Source: Volvox africanus (taxonomy: Eukaryota; Chlorophyta; Chlorophyceae; Chlamydomonadales; Volvocaceae). From it: a stretch of 64,000 bases of DNA. Positions within the stretch are counted from its first letter, which is position 1. The number at the start of each line of letters is the position of its first letter. The stretch covers positions 2,212,001 through 2,276,000 of the forward strand of contig BSDZ01000017.1 of assembly GCA_030268105.1 (NCBI GenBank). Reading direction: 5' to 3'. A program made the position numbers and the translations under genes. The notes below the pieces were generated by a model, which had not been told where the DNA came from, ran no database searches, and saw only the letters and a program-made list of their open reading frames with translations. This document shows positions 11,501 to 24,300 of the stretch, piece by piece.

Positions 11501-14500
11501 AGCTGGCGTCCTACCAAACAGGAGGCTCTGCGCCGCAAGGGGGAAGTCGGGACTCGTACGAGATGTTTGCGGAAGTATTCCTGCAGTTGGAGGTGCGTGC
11601 AGAGCAACAAATTGGGGAGAAAAGATGTTGAAGTATCGGGAGGGTCGCATAGCAACGGCTAGATACATTCCCGACGAATCATACCGAGCATCAAACTCTG
11701 CGCCACCGGGCCAGCTTCTTACAGAAAAGAGGAAATGGAGAGGAACTGACTGAAGCCTCCTGGGATGTTGCACCCGGTCGACCGCTCCTGCAGCCTCGTG
11801 ACTTTGTGGAGGTTGTGTCTGCGCGCCTGCCGGACCTGTTCGCTGCGCTGCTTGAGGACAAGGACACGATGCATGTCGTGACGCACCTGCTGTCTGCGAG
11901 CGGCACTAGCCTGCTGCCGCAGACGCCCATGCAGCAGATGCAGCCCCTGGGCAAGATGCTGCTGGCGGTGTTGCTGGAGTTCATGGTGGGTAGGGGCGCC
12001 ATTTTTACCATCGTGTGCTACTTAAATCCCGACTTTCAGCCAAGTTGCTTAACTAACTCCCATATCGTGCATGCTCTTCCGCTGTTGTGAGGTTAGTGGG
12101 CGACACAAAAGCAGTGTAAGCAAGAAGAGTCAGTGGGATTGACCGGAGGCTAGTCTTGAGCTTGAGCTTCGGAGGATCGGTAAACTGTTATGCGTCGAGC
12201 ACATCTTTCAGGGCGCCGCCGTTCCTAAGTCATTTGGAGCCTTCCAGCTTTCTATGCACGCCTGATCATCCAACACGACTCCTGATTTCCACATTTATTA
12301 TCCATCTTCACTTTTATACTGCAAAGACAGGTCGCGATTTGCAATCGCCATCTCCCATCCTTTCTTTTCCGCTGAGCCTTGCCAAGCTAGTGGTTCCTTG
12401 TTTGCACATCGCTCGCCCTGCAGGTGACGCAGCAGATGCCGTTGCTATCCCATCCTTCCAGCGAGGAGGGCACCCTGACGCTCAAGCTCTTCAAGGTGCT
12501 CTTCCATTTCATGTCCGGATATGCCGACATGGAGCCTGTACTGTTGCCACACCTCGTGAAGATGACAGAACGTGCGCTCGCCGCAGCGGTTTCGGAACAC
12601 AACGCGCTAGGCTACCTGCAGCTACTGCGCAGCTTCTTTAGGACTGTCGCGCCGCCTTCGCAATCAAAGTGGAAGATGCTATATGACGCACTTGAGCCGT
12701 TTGTGGAACCCTGCCTCAGCCTCGTGCTGCACATGCTAAATGGGCCCCACCCGCCAGAAATGCAAGGGGTGCTGTTGGAGATTTGCTTGACGTTGCCGGC
12801 GCCGCTAATGGTGCTGCTGCCTCAGCTGCGGCGCCTCATGCGGCCGCTAACCATGGCCATCAAGGTGAGGACGGATAACTCACGGGGTCCCGCGAGGGCT
12901 GGGTACAGATATGGAAAACGGGGGAATTCTTATTCACGGCATACGTTGGACAGAAAATGATTCTCAGAACAAGAGGACCATAGGAACAACATCAGTGAGG
13001 ACCACATCTATTTTGTTTGAGCCCTAGGTCAATTTTATTCTGGGTGAATTGTACCTGATGATAAGAGACAGGCAATCATCAAAGAAGGCATTCTCAACTT
13101 CCTCTCTTCCCTGATGCATGCGTGACGTTCTTAGACTTTTATGTAAACCTTGATCTCTGTTCCTCCGTGTGGTTTGCAGTCCGGCCCCGATGATCTCGCC
13201 CTGTCCGGGGTTAAAACGTTGGAGGTGTGGGTGGACAATTTAAATCCCGAGTTCCTGGAGCCAGCCTTGTCGGAGGTGATTGCGGACCTGATGCACGGCC
13301 TTTGGGCGTTGCTCAAGTACAATAACCCGTTGGCAACCAAGGTGCGGGAATTTGTCGGTAATAGCGAATGTGAGTTGGTGGAACCCTAAGTGCCGCACCA
13401 CTAAGGTGGCGTCCGATTCTTAGACCTGTAACTAGCAGCGGGGCAAGAGATCGGAAGCACTTTGTAAGCACTTCGGAGCCAGTTCCAGAAAAGATTGGCG
13501 TTCGGGAGAGCAGATTTGCATGGAAAAGATATTACAGCCAGACGCAACGGGGGCGGGCAGTGGGCTGTCCTTGCAGCAAAAAGGAGGTAGCCTATGTTAG
13601 GGTTTTAGGGTTTACCGAGACGAAGCGATGGTAGTGATGACTGGACCATCCCGCGCATTCATCCGGACGGTTATCGCCCCGACGTCACAGCTCACGGGTA
13701 GCATCCGCAAGCTGGTCACCGATTTTGTGCGGTCCGCTCCCTCTTCTGCAGGCGCTAGCGCTACTGGGCAAAATGGGCGGGCTTAACCGGCGCTGGCTGA
13801 AGGAGCCGCAGCCGCTTGAGTACCGTGACAATCCTGAACATGGCCTTCGTCTTATCCTGACCTTCGAGCCTCAGACGTCTTTCCTTGTGCCCGTTGACCG
13901 TTGCGTGGCATTAGCAAGGGCGGGCATCGCAGCAGGGCTGGAAGGGCCTCCTTCGGCAGGAACCGTAACCAGTTTGATAGCGGCCGGGGTTAGTGGCGGA
14001 GATGTGGGTCATTACCGCCGCCAAGCGTTGCGTTTTCTTCACGTCTGCCTTGCCTCTATGCTTAACCTGCGAGTCCGGGAGGTGGAGGAGGACTTGGCCG
14101 CAGTAGAGGCAGCGCGGACGGCTGGGCTGTCGGGACGGGGGCTGCGTCAGTCCGCCGGAATGCTGCCACTCAGCATGAGGATGGTGGCTGCACCGCGGCT
14201 GTCCAGCGCTAGTTTTGCCGGGGCTTCTGCAGGCGTTGAGGGTGATGCAGCAGCAGGGTCCGCGCCGCCGGAGCCCACGTCGTCGGCGGAAACGGACCCG
14301 CAGCTGGTGGAGGCAGGCGTGGAATTGCTGCTGCGAGTGGTAACGGGAGATTTGCCACCGCCACAGGTGGCAGTTGCGATGCCAAAGGTGCGCCCTCCAC
14401 CTTCCACTTGAAGGAGGCAGGGACATTGCACTTGTGTTCATTTGGGCTGTATTGTCATGCGGGAAACCCAACGACGCCCCTGTTAAGACACCACCCTTTT

Positions 14501-17500
14501 TAGCCATGTGAACCTCGGGTTGTTTTTTGGCGTGCAGGATAGCATGACGTGCTTACCTTATGTTTTTGCTCTCCTCCTTGCCCCCCCCCTGGCAATTTTG
14601 GATTTGGCAGCGGCAGCTGGATTCCGGCGTCAAGACAAAGACGCAAGTGGTGGCGGAGCGGCAGGTGCTTGTGCAGCTGCTGGCGGCCGTAATGGGCGCT
14701 GCAGCGGATGAAGCTCTGGCGGTCGCCGCAAGGCCATTCGCGCTGCATGTCTCCCGCCACTTTGCAATGCTGTTCGTGGCGGGCACGCTACCGCCACCGC
14801 CTGCGCCCGTCATGGCGCGCACCGCTGCGCCAGATGGAGGCACGGCAATCGCGGCAATGACTCCAGCTGGGGTTCCCGGTGGCGCTGGGGCGCCGACACC
14901 GGGGGCCCCGGGGCCGTTGGGGGGGAGCGGCGTCGCTGCAGGGGGGCCAACGGGGGCTGCGACGTCATCCGGCGGCCTGCCGCAGGCGCAGCAGTCCGTT
15001 GGTTCAATGCTGCCCCGAGGTCTGCGAGAGCTGGACTGCCACTTGTTCTTAGATGCCCTGGTAGAGATTCTGTGCGACAAGGCGAGTAAATTAGGATAGC
15101 GTGTCCATCACTTAGCTGTGGGTAGCAGTTGGCGATCGCTGTCTGTCGCGCACTTTTCACTCTGGAATAGCAGTTGCAAGCGGCGTGGCCGTGGTGATGG
15201 TATTGGAAGTTACGGCAACAACCACCGGTCGCTTTGGGCTCCTTAGGTACGTCTTTCGTATAATCCCTGGCATCGAACTCCGCCCTGCAGGCTGCCTCCA
15301 AGTCCAAGTGCGCGCTAGAGTGCCTGACCACCTTCGCGGACACGGCGCTGCTACTGCACACAGCGCGAACCACATGCCGTGCTGCAGCCCAGGCAGCACT
15401 GCCAGAGCCACTTGAATCTGACCCCCAGACCGTCAAAACTGAACTCCAGCCGTTGGGTACCTCCAACGGTGGTGTAGCAACGGGCGAGGGCCATGGCACC
15501 GGTTCTGTTGGAGGCGGCTGCGCAGATGCAGATAAGCCTGCTGCGCATGGCCTCCCAGCTGTCATTCACGATCTGTTGCCGCGAATGTTACAATGTTGCC
15601 ATGAGGACTCCTGGCAGGGTCGCCTGTCCGGCGCTGCGGCCCTACGGCTGTTGGTTCCACGCCTGCCGGCGGCTTACTTGTGCTCCTGGGCGGTGCCAGG
15701 GCTGCGTGGCCTCGTGAACGTAGTGCGCTGGCTGCCCGAGTACTGCCGTGTAGAACGCGAGGAAGTGGAGGCCACATTGGCAGAGCTGCTGTACAAGGTG
15801 ATGTTTGGGAAAGACAAGCCGCTGGAGGCGCCCGCAGGGGAGGTGGGGTCCTCGGCTCAAGCGCCTCCTGCAATGCCGGATGTGCAGCCCGCCGTGCCGC
15901 TGGAGGTCAGCCCCCCCGGGGTCGACACCCAGCAGAGTGGTAACGTTGGCATGGCTGCTGATGCGGCTGCTGGTCCCGCGGAAGCTATCTCCGGCGAGGC
16001 AGCAGCTCCTGCTGAAGGAGCGGCGGCTGACACCAGCGTCATGGCTGCAGGGGCTTCCACTACCGCAAACTCCCCTGCGGCGGGTACGGGCTCCACCACC
16101 GCATCCCCTGCGCAAGCCAAGCCCGTCGTGACTTGCCCGACCGCTACGTTGGATGCCATGGCGGACGTTTTGGTGCACGCGATGGTGGGGCCAGGGCTAC
16201 CTCGGTGGGTGCGCACGGCAGCGGAGACAGCATTGAGCAGCCTTGCTGCGGCTGTGGAACGCACCATCTCCTCCTACCTCACGCCTGCTCTGCAAGCCAT
16301 GACTCCGCACTGGCAGTCGCGGCGGCTAATTCCTATTAAGGTGAAGACGCGGGGCCTGGAGATCTTTACATGATAGGTCCGAGCTTATGGTTGAGCGGAG
16401 TCATGGAGTGTATTATAAAAGTAGGAAGTTGGAGGGATGCTGTGAAACGAGCCATAATGTTAGTAATGGGTCAGGTTTTTTGCAGATTTCGCAGTTCAGC
16501 GGTTTTCCAGTGATGCTAAGGGTGCCTGAGACCGGGTAAGGGTTCAGGATGATTATGTGTTGCCCTCAAGACCTAAGCGAACTGCGTATTGAACGTCCCT
16601 GCGCCATCGTATTTGTTCTCAGCAGTTGTATCAGGTCTCGTGAATTCGCTTTCTTCCCGTCCTATCCTCGAGCAGAATGTGGAAGTGACCATCAGCCAGG
16701 TGCAAGCGCTGACGATAGTGACCCGCCAGCAGCCTCCCGCGCTGCCACTCAGCGAGCAACTACAAGCTCTTGCGCAGGAGGCGTTCGTGATTGCAGAAAA
16801 GGACGAGACCGCGCTAGCGGCGCGGCTGACGCAGAAGGATGAGCCGCAGGGCCTGGGCGGCGCAGTGACGGGACCTTTCGCAGGCGGAAAGGGTGGACCC
16901 GGTCCGCGCAACGTGACGCTGGACGCGCTTCAGCGGCTGCGGGTGGCATGCATGCAGCTGTTGTGCGCGAGTGAGTGGCAGTTGGGAGGTGGTGATGACA
17001 TAGCAGGATGACGGGGGGATTTTAGAAGGTGACGGCAGGGAGGGTGCTTCCTTTATGGCAGCCGCCTTGTGATGAAAGATTAGTGCGTCGGGGCCAAAGA
17101 GCTGTGCAACTTGCATCATTCGTGCTACCAGCTGCCCATAATCTCGTGCATTCAGTTTGACATTTTATTACACCACCCGCCCTCACTCATCATTTTTTGA
17201 ATCGTCCCCGAAACTGTTCTTAATTTCCCATGTGTAGTGTGGGGCTGGGAGGAGTTCCGTGATCGCGCTGATCTGCGGTTACTGCGCGAAAATACGACGG
17301 GGATGTTCTTCAAAAACCTGACAGCATCTGCACACGAAATCCACAGCGCAGCGCGCGCAGGACTGCAATTGATTGTTAGTCATCAGAAGCTGCCCAAGGA
17401 GCTACTACAGAACAGCCTGCGGCCGCTGCTGCAGAACCTGGCCACCTATCAGAAGCTACACCCCGCCATGCTGCAGGCGAGTCGTGTGAACTGCCCACAG

Positions 17501-20500
17501 TTGGGGGCCATTTTACTGAAAGTAAACTTTTAGTAACTGTTAGTAAAATGCGCTTACTTTAGGAAAGTGGCGCGTTCGTTGATAACCCAGCTTCCCTTCT
17601 ACATTTATTCATCGCTCCACAGCTACGCCTACCACCTTTCATCCGTGAATGTATGCGCACGTGCGCACATGTGTTGCTGCCCCCTCCCATCTCTGCAGGG
17701 CCTGGCCCGGCTACTGGAGCTGCTCAGCGACTGGTTCAACCTGACCCTAGGGGACAAGCTGTTGGAGCACCTTAAAAACTGGCTAAACCCGGAGAAGCAA
17801 CTCACGGGGCAGGTAAGGAACGTAAAAATCAGGACTGCGGAGGGGCTGTGTTGTCGCATCCTTGGCTATGCCCTGAGCGTTTGGCATCTCCATCCGCCAT
17901 GTTTGTTCGCACTTGCTCCTGGCTTCTAATCAGCCCAAGGAATTTTGTCGATTTTAAACACACGCTGGGCGTATTACTATATATATCTATATTTTGGAAT
18001 ATATCCCCCAATAATCCCCATATTCCCTCGCCACCTCATTGGCAGGTGCTCTGGAAGCCAGGAGAGGAGGCGCTGGTGGCGTCTTTGGTCCTTGACCTTT
18101 TCCATTTGCTGCCCCGATCCGCCGTCAAGTTTTTGGAGACCCAAAACCCGCCGCAGCCACCCACGGGCGGGGCCGCGGGGACGCCTGCCGCAGGGGCCAT
18201 TGGGTCCGATGGCAAGCCAGTAGCGGAGGCTGCGGCCACAAAACCCGGTCTTGTTATCTTGACCATCCAGCTAGAGGACAAGCTTCCTGCGCTCAATACT
18301 CCGGTTCCAGTGCCCCACGTCATGACGTCACCGTATCGGGGCCCGTTGACGCGTTTCCTTGTCAAATACCCCGCCGAAGCGGCGGTATACTTCCTGGACC
18401 CATCCCGCCTCGATAAGGCCTCGTATTTTTCGCGGCTGCTGGACATGATCCGCAGCCCTCCAGGCCGGCCACTATTAGACGCGGTGGCGGCATCCACGGA
18501 GCGGCTGCTTGCGTTGTTGCTACAGTATGACCCACCGCACCCAGCAGCACAGTTGCCGGAGGGGACAGGTAGTTTATCGCCCTGAGTGTAGATATGAGGT
18601 GTCCAGTAAGGGCATATATTTGGCACAGGACAAAGTGAATGTGGCAGGTAAACCCATTCGGACCACCACCACTCCAAAACCAGCATATAGCTTACGACTG
18701 GTCAATCGCTCCCCCTAAAACCTGTAGCGCTGCTCCTTTTGCTCTTCTGCTCTTCTCTTTCCTTACAGCCGCGTCGGCTTTCCGTCCTCTTCCTCTCCCC
18801 TCAGCCCCGCCCCAAGCACCCGTCCACCCCGTGGTTGCCTTCCACTCGGTGCACCTAGTGCGGGTCATCTCCAAGTTGCTGCCCACGTGGCTCCCTTCCC
18901 AGCCTCGCATTATGGCGGCCATCATGGAACGCTGGCATAGTCCTCATCGCGTGGCCAGGCTAGCCGAGGAAGGAACGGCGCTGGGGCCCGTGTCCTCGCC
19001 TGCTGCCACGACAGCAGGGAGCCTAGCCACGGCTCAGCAGCAGCAGCAGCAGGCCATGTGGTCTGGGGTGACTTGCACCTGCCGTGAGCAGTTGCTGGAA
19101 AGCAAGCGGTTGGCTAAGTGCGTGCTGTCATACGTACGGGAGCATCGTGAAGAGGTGATGCCGCTGTTCGATGTCATATCAGTTCATCTGGTGAGTGGGC
19201 GTTTATATGGAGCCGGGTCCAGGAGGAAAAATATGGACCTCAGGGGTTGAGGGACAGGAAGGGCTGTAGCAGGTCATTGTAATGCGGCGGGATGCTAGTG
19301 ATGGCGGTGATACTGGTGATGTCACCACTTTCGTTACCCGACTCGTCTGCTCGCTGCACTCAGCTTTTTGTCTCTTCCATATCAAGGTCAACCGCATGTT
19401 AACCCCCACTTCGCCGCATTCCTTTATCGTGGCTCTCGTCCTTTCTTCGCATGCCAACGCCGCTTCCATCCCGCAGCAACGAAGCTCTGTGGACTATGGC
19501 TTCATCGAGACCTTCTGCCGAACTGTCGTCGCCCAGCAATACTCCCCAGCAGAAAAGCGCGCCGTGCTCGCAAAGTACGTTGAGGTTTTCAAGGGCGGCC
19601 GCCTTCCACAAGAGCAGCTGGAGCGTATTCTTCAGGTAGGCTAGTTAGGGTCTCTTGAGGGAACAGAAACAGTGCTGCGCGCATATAGCGTTCCAGTACG
19701 CAGCTGGCTGTTTCCTGCCTGTGCGCCAGCACATGAGCACGCTTAAGCTTTTTCTGGCGTCGCAAGTCTTGGTCGTTCATCACTGCCAATCTGTCAATCC
19801 TCATCCCAGCATTAGAGCCACCTGCCGGCCCCGCCTATTCTCGCGCCGCCGCCATCTCTTGCCCCCTCCCTGGTTGCTGCCGTGGCGGCGGCTGATAGCT
19901 ACTGCTTCGCCTGCCTCCACAATGCATATGTAGGTGTTAGTAACGCCCATGCTGGTGGAGTCCCTGGAAAAGAGCGAGCGGGATGTGATTGGAGAGCAGC
20001 TAGCCGAGGCAGTGGTGGTGGATCTACTGGACCCGTCAGAGGGCAAGGCGGGCAGTGGCCAGGGTAAGCGGTAGGGAAAGGTGGCCAGGGCGCGAGGTAG
20101 GGACCCGAGGAAGAAAGGTATGGGACGTTTGAGGGGAAGAGATATCATGATCACAATTGTGAGATTCATGAGCTTCCCTCAAAAGTGGAGCAGCCGCATT
20201 TTTGGTCCTTACGCGCCGTCGCGCCTCTCCGAACACGCAAGTGCCTTAATCCCTTTGCGTCACTCGACGGTGCCGGCCTTTGCAGTCGAGAACCCGAGCC
20301 CTGCGCTGGAGTCCCTGCGGATTGAGCTGCTGCATTTGTGCACCCAACTCTTCAAGTATTCCCCCGCGTTGCTGGACAAGCACAAGAAGGAGCTGATCAA
20401 GTTCGGGTGGAACTATTTGAAAAAGGAGGACAGCGTCACCAAGTCCTATGCTTTTGTCAATGTGGCTTACTTCTTAAAGAACTTCCAGGCGCCAGAGAAG

Positions 20501-21394
20501 ATCATGCTGCAGGCGAGCTGGGCGGGCTCAGCGGGGCTGGGCGGTGGCATAAACATACCTCGGTATTTGCATTCCATGATGTTGAATAGTAACTGTGCAT
20601 AGATGGCATTAATTGACAGTACTTGCCAGCAAATTGATGAGGACAGCTTACGTTGGGAAAGGGGAGGCGTATGTTGCGTCGTACCCCCCTTTTCGCCCGT
20701 CCACTGTCCTACATAGCGTCTACCCTGCATCGGCTGTCCTACAGGTGTTTGTCGCGCTTCTTAAGGCCAACCAGCCCGACACCAAGAAGCCGCTTATCAA
20801 GGAGGCGTTGGACGTGCTGGTGCCCACACTTAACGAGAAAGTGCAGCGGTCCCCGGAAAATAAAGTCAGCCCCGTGTGGGTTAGGTACACCAAGAAGGTG
20901 GGTTCTTCGTTTTCCAACAACACGGATCGGGCGTCAGGTGGTCTGCATTAAGCTGCGGGAAATAACGATTGAGAGGCAGCCTCTGACTGGCAGACGACTG
21001 AAGCGCTGCCGTCATGCATGCCATGCGACGGCGGCATGTTGCAATGTGAGCGGTCGTAACCACTGACCACTGAGGCAGGGGGCAGTCGTAGCCTTTAAGC
21101 CATGGGGCTATATCCTTCGAAGCCTCTGTGTGATTCAGATCAGCAATTCATATCTCCGCGTAACGTTGACCCAGAGCCTTGGATTCGCGTCTGCATGCTC
21201 TGCGTGAGCCCCATTCCCGTCTCAAGCTGCCCGTCTCCCCGTTCTCGTGTCAGGTGTTGTCTGAGGAGGCTCATAGCATGGCTAGTGTGGTCCACATCTG
21301 GCAGCTGGTGCTGCGGCACGCGGAGCTCTTTTACCCCTCTCGCGGCCAGTTTGTTGGACAGATGGTGCACACTCTCAGCAAGCTGGGCCTGCAG
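8589..21394 (+). other. TRRAP: TRRAP segment 1: exons 1-21, N-terminal HEAT repeats
   Basis: Exons: 8589-8637, 8712-9085, 9308-9449, 9783-10573, 11128-11592, 11794-11985, 12424-12864, 13180-13341, 13752-14387, 14611-15081, 15291-16340, 16676-16970, 17238-17476, 17699-17812, 18046-18568, 18769-19190, 19477-19635, 19934-20063, 20286-20512, 20745-20897, 21254-21394 (residues 1-2392). Conserved landmarks: TPEHKLRNTVLDILTRLPIN, EVWVDNLNPEFLEPAL, LLGKMGGLNRRWLKEP, YRDNPEHGLRLILTFEPQTS, LPKELLQNSLRPLLQNLA, GLARLLELLSDWF and KELIKFGWNYLKKED. Low-complexity inserts lie in exons 4, 9, 10, 11 and 15. GC donors follow exons 10, 13 and 19. Exon 18 is short but conserved (EGKAGSGQ at its end). The helical HEAT solenoid is the activator-binding surface in yeast Tra1 (family knowledge). 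Confidence 0.9.
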
Positions 21395-24300
21395 GTGAGG
21401 GAACTGGAAGTCATTTGTCCAAAAAGATGCTGACTGTATAAATAAGTAATGGCCACCCATATAACCGACAACCGACATTGCTTAACTTCCGCGGGAGGGC
21501 TGGTGCAGCGTCCTTTTCCCTTCTTTGCGAGATATCGGACTTACATCAATCCTTAATATCTTGCAGACTTGCTGAAGTAATCTCATCACCGAATTCGTCT
21601 GCCTACGCTGTGCTATCGCATCTGTGTTATCCAGATGCACACTTGCCGGCACCCTTCCACTACTTGGTTCTCGGTTGTTTGCGCTCCGTTTGGAACGTAA
21701 CCTGCCCTTCATTTTCGCACGCCTGCATCACTTTCGTGTACCTCATCGACTGCAGGGTGGATCGCCCGAGTACCGCCGCTTGGCATTAGATTTGGCCAAG
21801 TTGGTGGTGGGCTGGGAGCGCAAGCGCCAGGAGATGGCTGCCGCCACATTAGCGACCTCAGGAGGCGGCGGGGGCTACAAGCGTGCGAGGGATGAGGTTG
21901 GCGATGGTGACGGTGCCGCCAGCACCGGCCCAGTGTTGCAGAAGGCAGCAAGGACGGACGCAGCACCCTCTGCGGCGGCGGCGGCGTCTCCGACAGGCGG
22001 TGACCTGACTATGACTGACGGCGCCGGTGCTCAAACCGCGGCCGTGCCAATATCACGTACCGTATCGTATGGCAGCTTTCGACCGTCAGGGACCTTCGCC
22101 GCTGGTTCACCGGGTAACGCCTGTGCTGTCGGTGATGACGAATTCCGGCCCACCTCAACAATGGAAGACTCGCTCGTTAACTTCCTCACGCGCTTTGTGC
22201 TGGTTACTCCCGATAGCGTGAAGGAGGACGAGGCTTCGCTTCAACAGGGCTACGGCATGCAGGTTCTACTGCAGGCCCTTAAGCTGTGGCCTGGGGTGAG
22301 TCGCGGCGGTACATCGTTTGTGACAGCTTAGGGTTCGGGACTAGAATTTCTCAAACAAATGCACGCAAACTCTTGGACAGGGGTTACCTGCCCGACGGAA
22401 GTAAGGCTAGATCACCGCACGTCGCAGCAAGAGAACGGCGGCCGTTCCCCGGGCGATCGCGACTTGGGAGCTTGTTTTTTCCAGTTCGCGGACGTCCTTT
22501 TCCTGGGGCAAGTCGTGTCCGCAATCTAGTACTGGCGTACGGTCCATTTCATGCACCAACGGCCATTTTCCATGGGAGCGTCACTCTGCCTTAGACAAGC
22601 GAACACATTTCTTCATATCGTATATATAATGCTGCCGTCCCTGACCCTTTCGGTTTTGTCCAGACTGTTGTGAAGCTGTCCTTCCTGGAGCGCCTCCTCA
22701 GCGCCCCCGTGGACCCAGCCAAGCAAGCGGCTGCAGCTAAGCAGGCGGCCGCCTCAGCCAGTGGTGTTGGCGGCGCCACGGCCGCGGTGCCGCCGGACCC
22801 GCCCCACCTGGCATTGGGTTTGCAGGTGTGCCGCGCGCTGGTCGAGGTACAGCCGCTACCAGTGCTGGCAGTCAACGTGGGGCCGCTGGGGGCGTTGGTG
22901 GAGCCGTGCCTGCAGTCTCGCAACCGGCGCAATGCTATGGAGCTCGGGGAGGTGCTCCGGCTATTACACGCCAAGCTGGCGGCGGCGCCACCGCAGCCGG
23001 TCCAGCCAATGGAGGTAAGCCCCAGAAAGGGAAGGAGGAACGAACACCAGGAGGCGCAAAGCCTATAGCACGACGTATCAAGGAATTGGTTCCGAAAGGC
23101 AATCTGTGTAAATGGCATACTTGGCTTGTCGCCCAGTTTCCACATTGTGTTTTTCAATCCCACCAGCTTAATTTACGTGAACTTGGGCTGCATTGCGGTC
23201 AGCTGCGACCGTTGGGTTTCTCAGTCTGATCTTGGAATTATACACATATCATTTTGTCTCCCTCCTTTCCAGGTTGCCGCAGGGGCGGCCCCTACTCCTG
23301 CCGCAATACTGGCGGGCGTGCAGCGCCGTGCTGAGGAGGCCATCATGAGGTACCTTACCCAGTCCTCAGCTGCTCCTGATCTAACGCATTCAGTGCCGCC
23401 GCCGGTGCCGGGCCAGCCGGCTCCACCGGGTGGCGGCGGCGGCAGCATTGGTGGCGATCCCCGCCTGCTGGTGGGGCTGTGCGGCTCGCTTGCGCTGCTG
23501 GAAGCGCTGGACGGGGTGGCGTCTGCCAACTTCATCTTCCAGTGCGTGACGCCATTGTGCAAGGTGCGATGCCGTGTGGTCAGTGCGGTGCGGTGCAGGA
23601 CCGACTGGAGGGTGGTAGAAGGCTACGAGCCCGCACCCGCAGAAATATAAGGCCTTGACCGCACCGGCCGTTGTAGATCGTTAAGATGTACTTGGCCTAA
23701 GTTCTCTCTGCCACATGCACGAGCGACTGCGCTGGTCAGGAAAGCGGCAGCAATTCTTTCCGTGTAATACCCTGTTCCTTGCCATTGTGCACGTGAGAGA
23801 GACGTGAGCTGACAAGCGCAACTCTGACCTTTCGCACCTTCCGCTGCGATCCGTCCTAACTCTGCAGGTTCTCCAAAAGACCGCTCGCGAGGTGGCCAAC
23901 ATGGCGCCACCTGCCAACGCCCAAGGGGGTGCCGGCAGGCGCGGCGGGGCGGCGGCAGCCGCTGCAGCCACTGGCTCCAGTGCGGGGTCCTCTCAGTCCG
24001 AGGAGCCCGACTACGGCAGCCTGTACTGGGTGATTGCTGCATGCATACGGCTGCTGGCGCCTCGGGTATTGCACCATAGTGAGCAGCGCAAGGCGGTGTT
24101 GTCGTCCATGATCGGACTGATGGCGGGTCAGAACACGCGGCACATGGAGCCATCGCTGTTTTTGGAGATGCTGAAGGTGGGCGGTGGGTGTGGCACGGGT
24201 TAAGCACGTCCGCAGTCCCGCCGTATGCATCTGTAACGAATCTTTTCGAACTGAATCTTTTCAAGCTCGGGGACATGTATCCTGGAAAGGAAGTTGTTGT